Below are positions 43,786 through 52,810 of a stretch of DNA of 64,000 nucleotides, piece after piece (positions within the stretch are counted from its first letter, which is position 1; each line of letters starts with the position of its first letter). The notes beneath the pieces are model-generated. The model saw only the letters and a program-made list of their open reading frames with translations, ran no database searches and was not told the DNA's origin. Both the position numbers and the translations under genes were made by a program. The DNA is from Mycolicibacterium nivoides (GTDB lineage: Bacteria; Actinomycetota; Actinomycetes; Mycobacteriales; Mycobacteriaceae). Where the stretch lies: assembly GCF_003855255.1 (NCBI RefSeq), contig NZ_CP034072.1, positions 5,141,208 through 5,205,207 on the forward strand. The letters run 5' to 3'.

Positions 43786-45012
43786 GTGACCCAGCTGGAC
43801 GGCGTCTTTCGGCGCGAGTGGGGCCCGGTGGTGGCCACCATCGCCCGCTGGTCGGGTGATCTCTCCGTGGCCGAGGACGCCGTCCAGGAGGCCTGTGCGC
43901 ACGCGCTGCAGACATGGCCCGCCGAGGGTGTGCCCGCCAATCCCGGTGCGTGGTTGATCACCGTGGCACGCAACCGCGCCCTGGACCGGCTGCGGCGTGA
44001 ATCTGCCCGTCCCGGAAAGGAACTCGCAGCGGTGTACGAGCAGGTGAACGCGTCGGGCGGTGATGCCGAGCTGCACCCGGTGCGCGATGACGAGCTGCGG
44101 ATGATGTTCACCTGCGCTCACCCTGCGCTGGACCGCAGTTCGCAGCTGGCCCTCACGCTGCGGCTGATCTCGGGGCTCACCGTCACCGAGATCGCCCGCG
44201 CCCTGCTGCAGTCCGACGCCGCGGTCGGGCAGCGGATCACCCGGGCCAAGAACAAGATTCGGCAGGCCAACATCCCGCTGCGGGTGCCGCCACCGGAGCT
44301 TCTGGAGGAGCGCACGCCACACGTGCTCGGCTGTATCTATTCGGTGTTCACCGAGGGCTATTGGTCGACAGGTGGCCCGTCGGCCATCCGCGACGAACTG
44401 TGCGACGAGGGTGTCCGGCTCTCGGGTGAACTGTGTGCGTTGATGCCGGGCAACCAGGATGCGCACGCGCTCGCAGCGCTTGTGCTGCTGCATGATTCGC
44501 GCCGTCGCACCAGGGTGGACGAGGGCGGTGCGCTGATACCGCTGGACGAGCAGGACCGTAGCCATTGGGATCGGGGACGTATCGCGCGGGGCCTGGAGCA
44601 GTTGCGGTTGGCCGAGGGCGCACCCGGCACCTATCTCCCGCAAGCGGTGATCGCGGCGCTGCACGCCACCGCGCCTACCTGGCAGCACACCGACTGGGCC
44701 ACCATCTGCCTGGCCTACGACCGGCTGGCCGCGATGACGGACTCCCCTGTCGTGCGCGCCAATCGCGCACTCGCCGTTGGCTTTCGCGACGGCTTCGCGG
44801 CCGGCCTGGCCGCACTCGACGAAGTGGCCGACGATCCGCGGCTGGCCCGGACCAATGCGGTGGCGCCGATCCGCGCGGATCTTCTGCGGCGGGCCCGCCG
44901 CTTCGACGAGGCCCGGAGCTGGTACCGCATCGCACTTGAGGGCGAAGGCTCTGGGTCCGAGCCGGCCCGGGCCTTCCTGCGACGCCGGCTCGCCGAATGC
45001 GCCACCTCTTGA
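43786..45012 (+). CDS. ECF42 RNA polymerase sigma factor with C-terminal extension
   Basis: A 408-residue extracytoplasmic-function sigma factor. Region 2 (FRREWGPVVATIARWSGDLSVAEDAVQEA, with AWLITVARNRALDRLR) and region 4 (LTLRLISGLTVTEIARALLQSDAAVGQRITRAK) fill the first 175 residues. The remaining 230 residues are the helical TPR/DUF6596 extension that defines ECF42 and replaces an anti-sigma factor. The GTG start follows the DGPF gene by six bases. It ends at a bidirectional terminator. Confidence 0.93.
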   Translation: MTQLDGVFRREWGPVVATIARWSGDLSVAEDAVQEACAHALQTWPAEGVPANPGAWLITVARNRALDRLRRESARPGKELAAVYEQVNASGGDAELHPVRDDELRMMFTCAHPALDRSSQLALTLRLISGLTVTEIARALLQSDAAVGQRITRAKNKIRQANIPLRVPPPELLEERTPHVLGCIYSVFTEGYWSTGGPSAIRDELCDEGVRLSGELCALMPGNQDAHALAALVLLHDSRRRTRVDEGGALIPLDEQDRSHWDRGRIARGLEQLRLAEGAPGTYLPQAVIAALHATAPTWQHTDWATICLAYDRLAAMTDSPVVRANRALAVGFRDGFAAGLAALDEVADDPRLARTNAVAPIRADLLRRARRFDEARSWYRIALEGEGSGSEPARAFLRRRLAECATS

Positions 45013-45049
45013 TTGCCGAGCAGTCCCCCGCAAGCGGGAGGGGCCCCAA

Positions 45050-45087
45050 CAAAAGTGCCCCAAATCCGTAGATTTGGGGCACTTTTG
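45050..45087. terminator. Bidirectional terminator between the ECF42 gene and rplA
   Basis: A 17-bp perfect stem (45050-45066 with 45071-45087), loop CGTA, has AAAA on the left and TTTT on the right. It serves both the sigma operon and rplK-rplA. Confidence 0.95.
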
Positions 45088-45141
45088 TGTCTGCTCGCGC
45101 AGAGAAAATTACGCCTCGGTGCCGATGGTCGGCTCCGCGAG

Positions 45142-45849
45142 CTACGCCTCGGTGAAGTTCCGGGTCACCGACGGGTCGACCGGGATACCCGGGCCCGTGG
45201 TGGTGGAGACGGTCACCTTCTTGAGGTAACGCCCCTTCGAGGACGACGGCTTGGCACGCAGCACCTCGTCGAGGGCGGCACCGTAGTTCTCGGCCAGCTT
45301 GGCCTCGTCGAAGGACGCCTTGCCGATCACGAAGTGCAGGTTGGCCTGCTTGTCGACGCGGAAGTTGATCTTGCCGCCCTTGATGTCGGCCACAGCCTTG
45401 GTGACATCGGGAGTGACGGTGCCGGTCTTGGGGTTCGGCATCAGACCGCGCGGGCCCAGCACGCGGGCGATCCGACCGACCTTGGCCATCTGATCCGGGG
45501 TGGCGATCGCGGCGTCGAAGTCCAGGAAACCGCCCTGGATCTTCTCGATCAGGTCGTCGCTGCCGACGACGTCGGCGCCGGCGGCCAGTGCCTGCTCGGC
45601 CTTCTCGCCGACGGCGAACACGGCGACGCGGGCGGTCTTACCGGTGCCGTGGGGCAGGTTGACGGTGCCGCGGACCATCTGGTCAGCCTTGCGGGGGTCG
45701 ACGCCGAGGCGGATGGCGACCTCGACGGTGGCGTCCTGCTTCTTGGAGGAGGTCTCCTTGGCCAGCTTCGCGGCCTCAAGCGGGGTGTAGAGCTTGTCCC
45801 GGTCGACCTTCTCCGCGGCTTCGCGGTATGCCTTGCTGTTCTTGCTCAT
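45142..45849 (-). CDS. rplA: 50S ribosomal protein L1
   Basis: L1 forms the ribosomal stalk that moves deacylated tRNA from the E site and can repress its own operon. The 235-residue protein starts [16 protein letters not shown] at ATG 45849; an upstream open frame from 45909 lacks support. [19 protein letters not shown] and [16 protein letters not shown] are L1 hallmarks. It follows rplK by 70 bp. Confidence 0.98.
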   Translation of the reverse strand: MSKNSKAYREAAEKVDRDKLYTPLEAAKLAKETSSKKQDATVEVAIRLGVDPRKADQMVRGTVNLPHGTGKTARVAVFAVGEKAEQALAAGADVVGSDDLIEKIQGGFLDFDAAIATPDQMAKVGRIARVLGPRGLMPNPKTGTVTPDVTKAVADIKGGKINFRVDKQANLHFVIGKASFDEAKLAENYGAALDEVLRAKPSSSKGRYLKKVTVSTTTGPGIPVDPSVTRNFTEA

Positions 45850-45919
45850 TGTGAATCCAATCGTGTCTGTTGGAGTCGTGGTCCTGCGGGCCGATGCCAG
45901 CCCTGCCACGCGTTCCGAG

Positions 45920-46348
45920 TTATTCGACGGTGATGCCCATGGAGCGGGCGGTGCCGGCGATGATCTTCGCCGCGGCGTCGATGTCGTTGGCGTTGAGATC
46001 GGCCTTCTTGGTCTCAGCGATCTCGCGCACCTGGTCCCAGGTCACCTTGGCGACCTTGGTCTTGTGCGGCTCGCCCGAACCCTTGGGCACACCGGCGGCC
46101 TTGAGCAGCAGCCTGGCGGCGGGCGGGGTCTTCAGTGCGAAAGTGAAGCTGCGGTCCTCGTAGACGGTGATCTCCACGGGGATGACGTTTCCGCGCTGCG
46201 ACTCGGTCGCGGCGTTGTACGCCTTGCAGAACTCCATGATGTTGACGCCGTGCTGGCCAAGTGCAGGACCGACCGGCGGGGCGGGGTTGGCCTGCCCGGC
46301 CTGGATCTGCAGCTTGATGAGCCCGGCGACCTTTTTCTTCGGGGCCAT
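45920..46348 (-). CDS. rplK: 50S ribosomal protein L11
   Basis: L11 organises the GTPase centre with 23S rRNA and is the binding site of thiopeptides. The 142-residue protein shows [21 protein letters not shown] and the C-terminal [16 protein letters not shown] block. It follows nusG by 69 bp. Confidence 0.98.
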   Translation of the reverse strand: MAPKKKVAGLIKLQIQAGQANPAPPVGPALGQHGVNIMEFCKAYNAATESQRGNVIPVEITVYEDRSFTFALKTPPAARLLLKAAGVPKGSGEPHKTKVAKVTWDQVREIAETKKADLNANDIDAAAKIIAGTARSMGITVE

Positions 46349-46417
46349 GCTTCTGGTGTTCCTTTACTTGCTCATCCAAGGGCGTGAAACGCCCGTTGTT
46401 TCTAGCCGCTGTGGCGA

Positions 46418-47254
<837 letters not shown>

Positions 47255-47266
47255 TCAAATTCCGGA

Positions 47267-47734
47267 TCAGGTGCCGAACACAAGCGACACCAGCCGCGCC
47301 AGTCCAAGGTCGGCGCCGGAGATCAGCGCAACCATGAACACCAGGAAGACCAGCACCACCGTGGTGTAGCTGACCATCTGCTTGCGGTTCGGCCAGATCA
47401 CCTTGCGGAGCTCGGCAACGACCTGCCGCAGGTAGTTGACGACGAACATGATCGGGTTCCGCGACGGCCCGGCCTTCGTGGCCTTCGCGTTCTTCTTGGC
47501 CTTCTTCGACTTGCCGGAGTCGGCCTCGACATCGTCGCTCGACGCGTCGCCCGCGGCGGCCTCGTCACCGTCGGCCTCAGCAGCCACGCCACGACGGGTC
47601 CGCTTGCCGGTCGGGCGCAGCGGCCGGGTCACCACAGCGGTCTGGCCGTGGGTGGTGTCCGTTGCCCCGGTGTCGGTGCCAGCGTCGGTTCCAGTGTCGT
47701 CTGCGGAGCCGGCACCTTCGCGCTCGTCGCTCAC
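47267..47734 (-). CDS. secE: Preprotein translocase subunit SecE
   Basis: SecE stabilises SecY in the protein-export channel. From GTG 47734 (after GAAAGG) the protein has 155 residues: a disordered N-terminal part rich in Asp, Thr and Lys, then the conserved [23 protein letters not shown] amphipathic helix and one transmembrane segment near 125-148. A longer reading from 47782 is not supported. Operon with nusG, rplK and rplA. Confidence 0.95.
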   Translation of the reverse strand: MSDEREGAGSADDTGTDAGTDTGATDTTHGQTAVVTRPLRPTGKRTRRGVAAEADGDEAAAGDASSDDVEADSGKSKKAKKNAKATKAGPSRNPIMFVVNYLRQVVAELRKVIWPNRKQMVSYTTVVLVFLVFMVALISGADLGLARLVSLVFGT

Positions 47735-47804
47735 CGCATGCCTTTCATCCTGGTTTGTGTGTTCACCTTCCAGTGTCCACACGTTGTCGAGTATTCAGTT
47801 TGAG

Positions 47805-47877
<73 letters not shown>

Positions 47878-48054
47878 CTGTTGGTGACTTTCTGGCACTT
47901 TCGTCACCGTACTGCGTCGAGGCTTACACAATTCGCGCGCTCCCCGATCGCTCGATGGTCAAGCAGACGGACAGCGCGCTGAAATGGGAAAAACCCCGGT
48001 TTCCGAGTGTACCCGGCGTGGGCGCCAGAAACTAATCGCACCCACTGATGACGA

Positions 48055-48564
48055 CTACTCCCCGGCGGCCTTCCGCACGACCTTGCCGGTTTCCGGATCC
48101 CACTTCACCTGGATGGAATCGTCGGCGTCGTGACCCATCATGGTGGTGATGGCCTCCAGGACCACCGCACCCTCGTCATCGGTGCAGACGTTGTGGGTGA
48201 CGACGATGTCGGCGCCGAAGCGCTCCTCTACGGAGGTGACCTCCATGACGGCGTGCAGCTGATCGCCGGCCTTGAGCGGCTTGCGGTACACGAACTTCTG
48301 GTCCACCTGGACGATCTGCTTGGTTTCCATGCCGATGTCGACGTTCTGGAAGAAGTGTTCCTGCACCAGCAGCGCCAGCGTGGAGGCGAAAGTCAGCGGA
48401 GCGACCAGGGCGTCATGGCCGAGTTCGGCTGCAGCGGCCTCGTCGTGGCTGGCCGGGTCCATGGCCTTGACGGCCTTGGCGTACTGACGGATCTGCTCGC
48501 GGCCGATCAGGAACGGGTACGGATACTTCCAGACCATTCCCCGGATATCAGCCTTGAGTGCCAT
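48055..48564 (-). CDS. hadC: (3R)-hydroxyacyl-ACP dehydratase subunit HadC
   Basis: HadC is the substrate-binding partner of HadB in the HadBC dehydratase of FAS-II mycolate elongation. The 169-residue hot-dog protein starts MALKADIRGMVWKYPYPFLIGREQIRQ and lacks the catalytic Asp-His of hydratase-2. It follows hadB by 13 bp. HadBC handles longer acyl chains than HadAB. Between hadC and tRNA-Trp are 177 non-coding bases with only a weak hairpin. Confidence 0.96.
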   Translation of the reverse strand: MALKADIRGMVWKYPYPFLIGREQIRQYAKAVKAMDPASHDEAAAAELGHDALVAPLTFASTLALLVQEHFFQNVDIGMETKQIVQVDQKFVYRKPLKAGDQLHAVMEVTSVEERFGADIVVTHNVCTDDEGAVVLEAITTMMGHDADDSIQVKWDPETGKVVRKAAGE

Positions 48565-48577
48565 GGCCCAGAACTCC

Positions 48578-49006
48578 TTACGCCAGTTTCGCGGTCGCTA
48601 TGGCCCGCCCGAAGATCTTCTTCCCGCCTGCGGTCGCCGAGATGGCGATGGTGACCAGTTTCGCTTCGGGATCCACGGACTTCACGCGGCCGTTGAAGAC
48701 GATCTCGGCTCCGACACCGTCGTTGGGAACCGGCACGACGGCGGTGAACCGGACGTTGTACTCGGTCACGGCAGCCGGGTCGCCGACCCATTCGGTGACG
48801 TAGCCGCCGCCGACGCCCATGGTCAGCATGCCGTGGGCGATCGCGGTGTCGAGGCCGACCTGCTTGGCGATCTCGTCGTCCCAGTGGATCGGGTTGAGGT
48901 CACCGGATACGCCGGCGTAGTTGACCAGATCTCCACGGGTCAGCGGGATCACCCGCTCCGGGAGCGTGTCGCCGACCTTGACCGAACTGAACTCGCGCAG
49001 CGCCAT
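48578..49006 (-). CDS. hadB: (3R)-hydroxyacyl-ACP dehydratase catalytic subunit HadB
   Basis: HadB carries the active site of FAS-II dehydratases and pairs with HadA or HadC. The 142-residue protein has the hydratase-2 motif GDLNPIHWDDEIA with Asp36 and His41, the catalytic pair. Its ATG overlaps the hadA stop by one base (TGATG). Confidence 0.97.
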   Translation of the reverse strand: MALREFSSVKVGDTLPERVIPLTRGDLVNYAGVSGDLNPIHWDDEIAKQVGLDTAIAHGMLTMGVGGGYVTEWVGDPAAVTEYNVRFTAVVPVPNDGVGAEIVFNGRVKSVDPEAKLVTIAISATAGGKKIFGRAIATAKLA

Positions 49007-49470
49007 CAGTTAAAACCCTCTTCTCCGTCACCCGCACGCCCCGCGAGGGTCGTGTAGGCCTCCTGGACCACCTCACCGTTGTCATTGGTGATGATGTTCT
49101 TGGTCACGATGATGTCGGTGCCGTGCGCCTTGCGCACGGAGTGCACGTAGACGTCGCAGTACAGCTTGTCACCGGCCTTGACCGGCTTGTGGAACTTCAG
49201 CTCCTGATCGACCTGGACGATCTGAGCATCCTGGATGCCGATCTCGGCCCATTCGAAGAAGGCCCACTGCGCCTGGTAACCGAAAATGCAGATAAAGGTC
49301 AGCGGCGCCAGCACCGAGTCGTATCCGAGCTCGGCCGCGGCAGCCTCGTCGTGGTAGAACGCACCATCGTTCTTGACCGCGATCGCGTGCTCGCGGATCT
49401 TCTCGCGCCCGACCTCGTAGTGCTCAGGATGCCGGTAGTGCATCCCGACGATGCTGGTCGAAAGAGCCAC
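49006..49470 (-). CDS. hadA: (3R)-hydroxyacyl-ACP dehydratase subunit HadA
   Basis: HadA is the non-catalytic partner in HadAB, the dehydratase for early meromycolate elongation and a target of thiacetazone and isoxyl after EthA activation. The 154-residue hot-dog protein begins MALSTSIVGMHYRHPEHYEVGREKI. Cys61, the residue modified by these drugs in M. tuberculosis, is in TFICIFGYQ. It is 9 bp after rpmG. Confidence 0.96.
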   Translation of the reverse strand: MALSTSIVGMHYRHPEHYEVGREKIREHAIAVKNDGAFYHDEAAAAELGYDSVLAPLTFICIFGYQAQWAFFEWAEIGIQDAQIVQVDQELKFHKPVKAGDKLYCDVYVHSVRKAHGTDIIVTKNIITNDNGEVVQEAYTTLAGRAGDGEEGFN

Positions 49471-49479
49471 AGCGAATGG

Positions 49480-49647
49480 CTACCGCGACTCTTTGTGCGG
49501 CTGGTGGGTGCCGCAGTTAGGGCAGAACTTCTTGATCTCGAGCCGGTCGGGATCGTTGCGGCGGTTCTTCTTGGTGATGTAGTTGCGGTGCTTGCACACC
49601 TCGCACGCCAAAGTGATCTTCGGCCGTACGTCGGTACTCGACGCCAC
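49480..49647 (-). CDS. rpmG: 50S ribosomal protein L33, zinc-binding form
   Basis: A 55-residue L33, too short for most gene finders. Reading on the minus strand from GTG 49647 it begins [18 protein letters not shown] and ends THQPHKESR. Two CxxC pairs (CEVC and CPNC) form the zinc ribbon, so this is the zinc-dependent form, matching rpmG2 in M. tuberculosis. It lies between tRNA-Met and hadA. Confidence 0.95.
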
Positions 49648-49693
49648 GTCAGTTCTCCCTGCTCAAAATCACGCTCTGCTTTTGATGTTCCTG

Positions 49694-49767
49694 TAGCGGT
49701 GGGGAGGCTCGATCTCCCGACCTCACGATTATGAGTCGTGCGCTCTAACCAGCTGAGCTACACCGCC
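49694..49767 (-). tRNA. tRNA-Met (CAT), elongator type
   Basis: Cloverleaf on the minus strand with anticodon loop CTCATAA, acceptor GGCGGTG pairing with CACCGCT, and D stem GCTC/GAGC. The first pair is G-U rather than the C-A mismatch of initiators, so it is an elongator. Confidence 0.95.
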
Positions 49768-49806
49768 CCGATCGACGCGGGCGGGGCTCCGCCCGGGCGT
49801 CCACCG

Positions 49807-49879
49807 AGCCCCCTAACGGAATCGAACCGTTGACCTTTTCCTTACCATGGAAACGCTCTGCCGACTGAGCTAAGGGGGC
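49807..49879 (-). tRNA. tRNA-Thr (GGT)
   Basis: Cloverleaf on the minus strand: acceptor GCCCCCT with AGGGGGC, anticodon loop ATGGTAA (GGT) between stems TTTCC and GGAAA, T loop TTCGATT, discriminator T. First of the tRNA-Thr, tRNA-Met, rpmG, hadABC series. Confidence 0.95.
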
Positions 49880-49990
49880 TTGTCCCCGCGGCGTTGCGGC
49901 TGCGGGGCCTTAAAGAGGGTACAACCTCCCCGGCAGCCGCACCAAACCGCAGGTCAATGCGGCCGCCGAGGAGCTGTTTTCCCTGGTCGG

Positions 49991-51226
49991 CTAGTCCAGG
50001 AGCCAATCGTTGGGTGCGAACAGCTCGCAATGCACCCGCTCGATGGCGACCCCTCGCCCGCTCAGCTGGGTGCGGACCGCCTCGACGAAGCCGGCCCCGC
50101 CGCACAGGTAGTAGGCGGCGTCGGCGGGCAGTTCGATGCCGTCGAGCTTGAGCAGGCCGGCGTGCACGCCGGGGGCACCACCGGTGACGCCGTCCTCGTA
50201 CCAGAGGTCGAGGCTCGCGTTGGGCAGTGCGTCGATCAGCTCTTGCTGACGCTCCCGCAGTGGGTGACCGTTGTCGCTGCGGTCGGCGTGCAGGACCCGC
50301 ACGTGGGTCTCGGGCGCCTCGGCGGCCAGGAACTCCAGGATGCCGACCATCGGGGTGACCCCGATCCCAGCCGACACCAGCACCAGCGGGCCGTCGGGCC
50401 GGCCGCCGTTGTACAGGTCACCGAAGGGCACCGTGACGTCGAGCAGATCGCCGACACAGAGGTTGGCCCGGATCCACGACGACACCTCGCCCGCGGGCTG
50501 GTCCGCGACGGCGTCGACCGGCTTGACCGCAAACGTCAGATCGGTGGACCCGGGTGCGCCGACCAGGCTGTACTGCCGTAGCTGACGGGCACCGTCGGGC
50601 AGGGTCACGCCGACCGATACGTACTGTCCGGCAGCGAAGTTGACGGGCTCGGCGGCACGGACCGTCACGAGCACCGCACCGGACGGGTCGTCGACGCGGG
50701 AGACGACGCGCAGGCGCCGGAAGACGTCACCGGGTTCGACGCCGGCACCCGCGTACAGATCCCGCTCCAGCGCGATCAGGGTGTCGGCCATGATCCAGTA
50801 GACCCGGTCCCAGGCCTCGGCCACCTCGGCGGTCACGGTATCCGCACCCAGCACCTCCACGATCGCGGCGAACAGGTTGTCGTGCACGATCGGGTACTGG
50901 CCGGCGGTGATGCCGAGCGAGGCGTGCTTGTGACCGATGCGCGCCAGCAGGGCCGACGGGTGCGGCAGGTCCGGGTTGACCAGATGGGTCGCGAACGTGG
51001 CGATCGAAGCCGCCAGTGCGCGCTGCTGGGCGCCCTGGGCCTGGTTGCCACGGTTGAACAGGTTGCGCAGCAACTCTGGGTGGTTGGCAAACAGTCGCCG
51101 GTAGAACTCCGAAGTGATTTCGTCGATGTGCGCGCCGATGAGAGGCAGTGTCGCCGAGACGATTTCGGCGTGGTGCGGCTCCAGTTCGTCGCGTACCGCA
51201 GACGGCTCGGGGCTGGTGACGGTCAT
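49991..51226 (-). CDS. hmp: Flavohemoglobin nitric oxide dioxygenase
   Basis: Converts nitric oxide to nitrate with O2 and NAD(P)H. The 411-residue protein has a globin domain (about 15-150; ELLRNLFNRGNQAQGAQQRALA; proximal His in IGHKHASLGI), an FAD domain (RQYSLVGAPG) and an NAD domain (LVSAGIGVTPMVGIL; YLCGGAGFVEAV). Its ATG overlaps the nsrR stop (ATGA), so the sensor and enzyme are translated together. It lies between tRNA-Thr and the MBL hydrolase, a place where M. tuberculosis has no such module (from memory). Confidence 0.95.
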   Translation of the reverse strand: MTVTSPEPSAVRDELEPHHAEIVSATLPLIGAHIDEITSEFYRRLFANHPELLRNLFNRGNQAQGAQQRALAASIATFATHLVNPDLPHPSALLARIGHKHASLGITAGQYPIVHDNLFAAIVEVLGADTVTAEVAEAWDRVYWIMADTLIALERDLYAGAGVEPGDVFRRLRVVSRVDDPSGAVLVTVRAAEPVNFAAGQYVSVGVTLPDGARQLRQYSLVGAPGSTDLTFAVKPVDAVADQPAGEVSSWIRANLCVGDLLDVTVPFGDLYNGGRPDGPLVLVSAGIGVTPMVGILEFLAAEAPETHVRVLHADRSDNGHPLRERQQELIDALPNASLDLWYEDGVTGGAPGVHAGLLKLDGIELPADAAYYLCGGAGFVEAVRTQLSGRGVAIERVHCELFAPNDWLLD

Positions 51227-51672
51227 CGGAGATTCCCTTCGGTTGTGAGTTGTAAAACAATCGGCAGGCGGTTGTCTGCCGTCAGGTCTGTCACGGTGTA
51301 GCGGTCGAGCTCGCGGTAGAACGCCTCCTTGGCGTCGGCCAGAACGCGGCGGAGCCGGCAGGCCGCGATGAGCGGACACGGGGAATCCCCGCCGCATTCG
51401 ATGACCTCGCGGTCGCCTTCGAGTTCGCGCACCAGCCAGCCGATCGAGGCGTTGCGCCCGGCGTCGGTGAGCACCAGTCCCCCGACCCGGCCCCGCCGGG
51501 CGTGCACCATGCCCAGCTCGGACAGCTTGGACACCGCCTTGGCGACGTGATGCTCGGACGCGTTGGCCCCCGAGGCGATGGTGCGGGTGGTGATGCGGCG
51601 GGACTCGGACTCACCCGAGGCCAGCAGCATCAGCGTGCGCAGTCCTAGGTCGGTGAACCGGGTGAGGTGCAT
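51223..51672 (-). CDS. nsrR: Rrf2 family nitric oxide-sensitive repressor NsrR
   Basis: A 149-residue Rrf2 regulator. The winged helix starts MHLTRFTDLGLRTLMLLASGE, and Cys93, Cys99 and Cys105 in CX5CX5C are the NsrR iron-sulfur ligands. NO attacks the cluster and releases repression of hmp. A perfect inverted repeat lies 20 bp upstream. Operon nsrR-hmp. Confidence 0.93.
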   Translation of the reverse strand: MHLTRFTDLGLRTLMLLASGESESRRITTRTIASGANASEHHVAKAVSKLSELGMVHARRGRVGGLVLTDAGRNASIGWLVRELEGDREVIECGGDSPCPLIAACRLRRVLADAKEAFYRELDRYTVTDLTADNRLPIVLQLTTEGNLR

Positions 51673-51692
51673 ACCGATGACGCTAGTAATTC

Positions 51693-51707
51693 CGCATTTT
51701 CGATGCG
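51693..51707. promoter_or_regulatory. Candidate NsrR operator
   Basis: CGCAT-TTTCG-ATGCG is a perfect inverted repeat with A/T-rich flanks, 21 bases before the nsrR start, similar in layout to Rrf2/NsrR sites built on ATGCAT-type half-sites. Confidence 0.6.
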
Positions 51708-51844
51708 AGTTTTATTGGATGTGGGGTCAAACACGTCATGACGTGCGGTTTTTAGACCTGCGCGGATGCCGGTCCCCGGTGATCCAGGGCACCGGGCACC
51801 ACGTCGGCCCTGGGCCGCACACCGGCCACCCATAGTCTTGACGG

Positions 51845-52570
51845 ATGTCCGAGCCCCAGGTTGATGACCGCTTGTACTTCCGGCAGTTGTTGTCAGGTCG
51901 CGACTACGCGGCCGGCGACGTGATCGCCCAGCAGATGCGCAACTTCTCGTACCTGATCGGCGACCGCGAGACCGGCGATGCCGTGGTCGTCGACCCTGCG
52001 TATGCGGCCAACGATCTGGTCGACGCGCTCGAGAACGACGGCATGCACCTGTCCGGCGTGCTGGTCACCCATCACCACCCCGACCACGTCGGCGGCACGA
52101 TGGCGGGCTTCTCCCTCAAGGGCCTCGCCGAGCTGCTGGAACGCCAGAGCGTGCCGGTCCACGTCAACACCCACGAGGCCAACTGGGTTTCCCAGGTCAC
52201 CGGGATCGCGCAGAGCGAGCTGACCGAGCACGTGCACGGCGACAAGGTTTCGGTCGGCGCGGTGGAGATCGAGCTACTCCACACTCCCGGCCATACCCCG
52301 GGTAGCCAGTGCTTCCTGCTGGGCGGCCGACTGGTCGCCGGGGACACGTTGTTCCTCGACGGATGCGGGCGCACCGACTTTCCCGGCGGCAATGTCGACG
52401 ACATGTTCCGCAGTCTTCAGGCGCTGGCCAAGCTGCCCGGAGACCCGACCGTCTTCCCCGGGCACTGGTACTCGGAGGAACCGAGCGCTCCGCTCGATGA
52501 GGTCAAACGCAGCAACTACGTGTATCGGGCGTCAAACCTCGACCAATGGCGCATGTTGATGGGCGGCTGA
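51845..52570 (+). CDS. MBL-fold metallo-hydrolase, glyoxalase II-like (Rv0634c-like)
   Basis: A 241-residue metallo-beta-lactamase-fold hydrolase. THHHPDHVGG (metal site), HTPGHTPGS, AGDTLFLDGCGRTDFPGG and PGHW are in family order. It resembles glyoxalase II and ETHE1-like persulfide dioxygenases; GRTDF is more often seen in the latter group. Divergent from nsrR across 172 bp. Probably acts on a thiol ester or persulfide of mycothiol. Confidence 0.87.
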   Translation: MSEPQVDDRLYFRQLLSGRDYAAGDVIAQQMRNFSYLIGDRETGDAVVVDPAYAANDLVDALENDGMHLSGVLVTHHHPDHVGGTMAGFSLKGLAELLERQSVPVHVNTHEANWVSQVTGIAQSELTEHVHGDKVSVGAVEIELLHTPGHTPGSQCFLLGGRLVAGDTLFLDGCGRTDFPGGNVDDMFRSLQALAKLPGDPTVFPGHWYSEEPSAPLDEVKRSNYVYRASNLDQWRMLMGG

Positions 52571-52761
52571 TGAACCGTTCCAGTCGGGCCAAATACGGAA
52601 TCCGCTGAATTAACGCCGCCGCAACGGGGCTATTCCGCCTTGCTACCGGCTATCTGCCACGGATTTCGTTGCCAAAACGGTTGCAATAGGAACTAAGCAC
52701 CGGTTTCCGCGATTCGAGTAGTGCAATACTCAGGACATCAGGCTGCAGACCCGGCAAAGTA

Positions 52762-52794
52762 ACTGTCAGCAATAGTTGAGCAGTAGTTGACAGT
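52762..52794. promoter_or_regulatory. Candidate operator before the DUF2235 gene
   Basis: ACTGTCA (52762-52768) and TGACAGT (52788-52794) form a perfect 7-bp inverted repeat, 16 bases before the start codon. The 190 bases before it are A/T-richer than their surroundings and hold no gene. Confidence 0.35.
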
Positions 52795-52810
52795 CCCGCC
52801 GGGGGTCACC

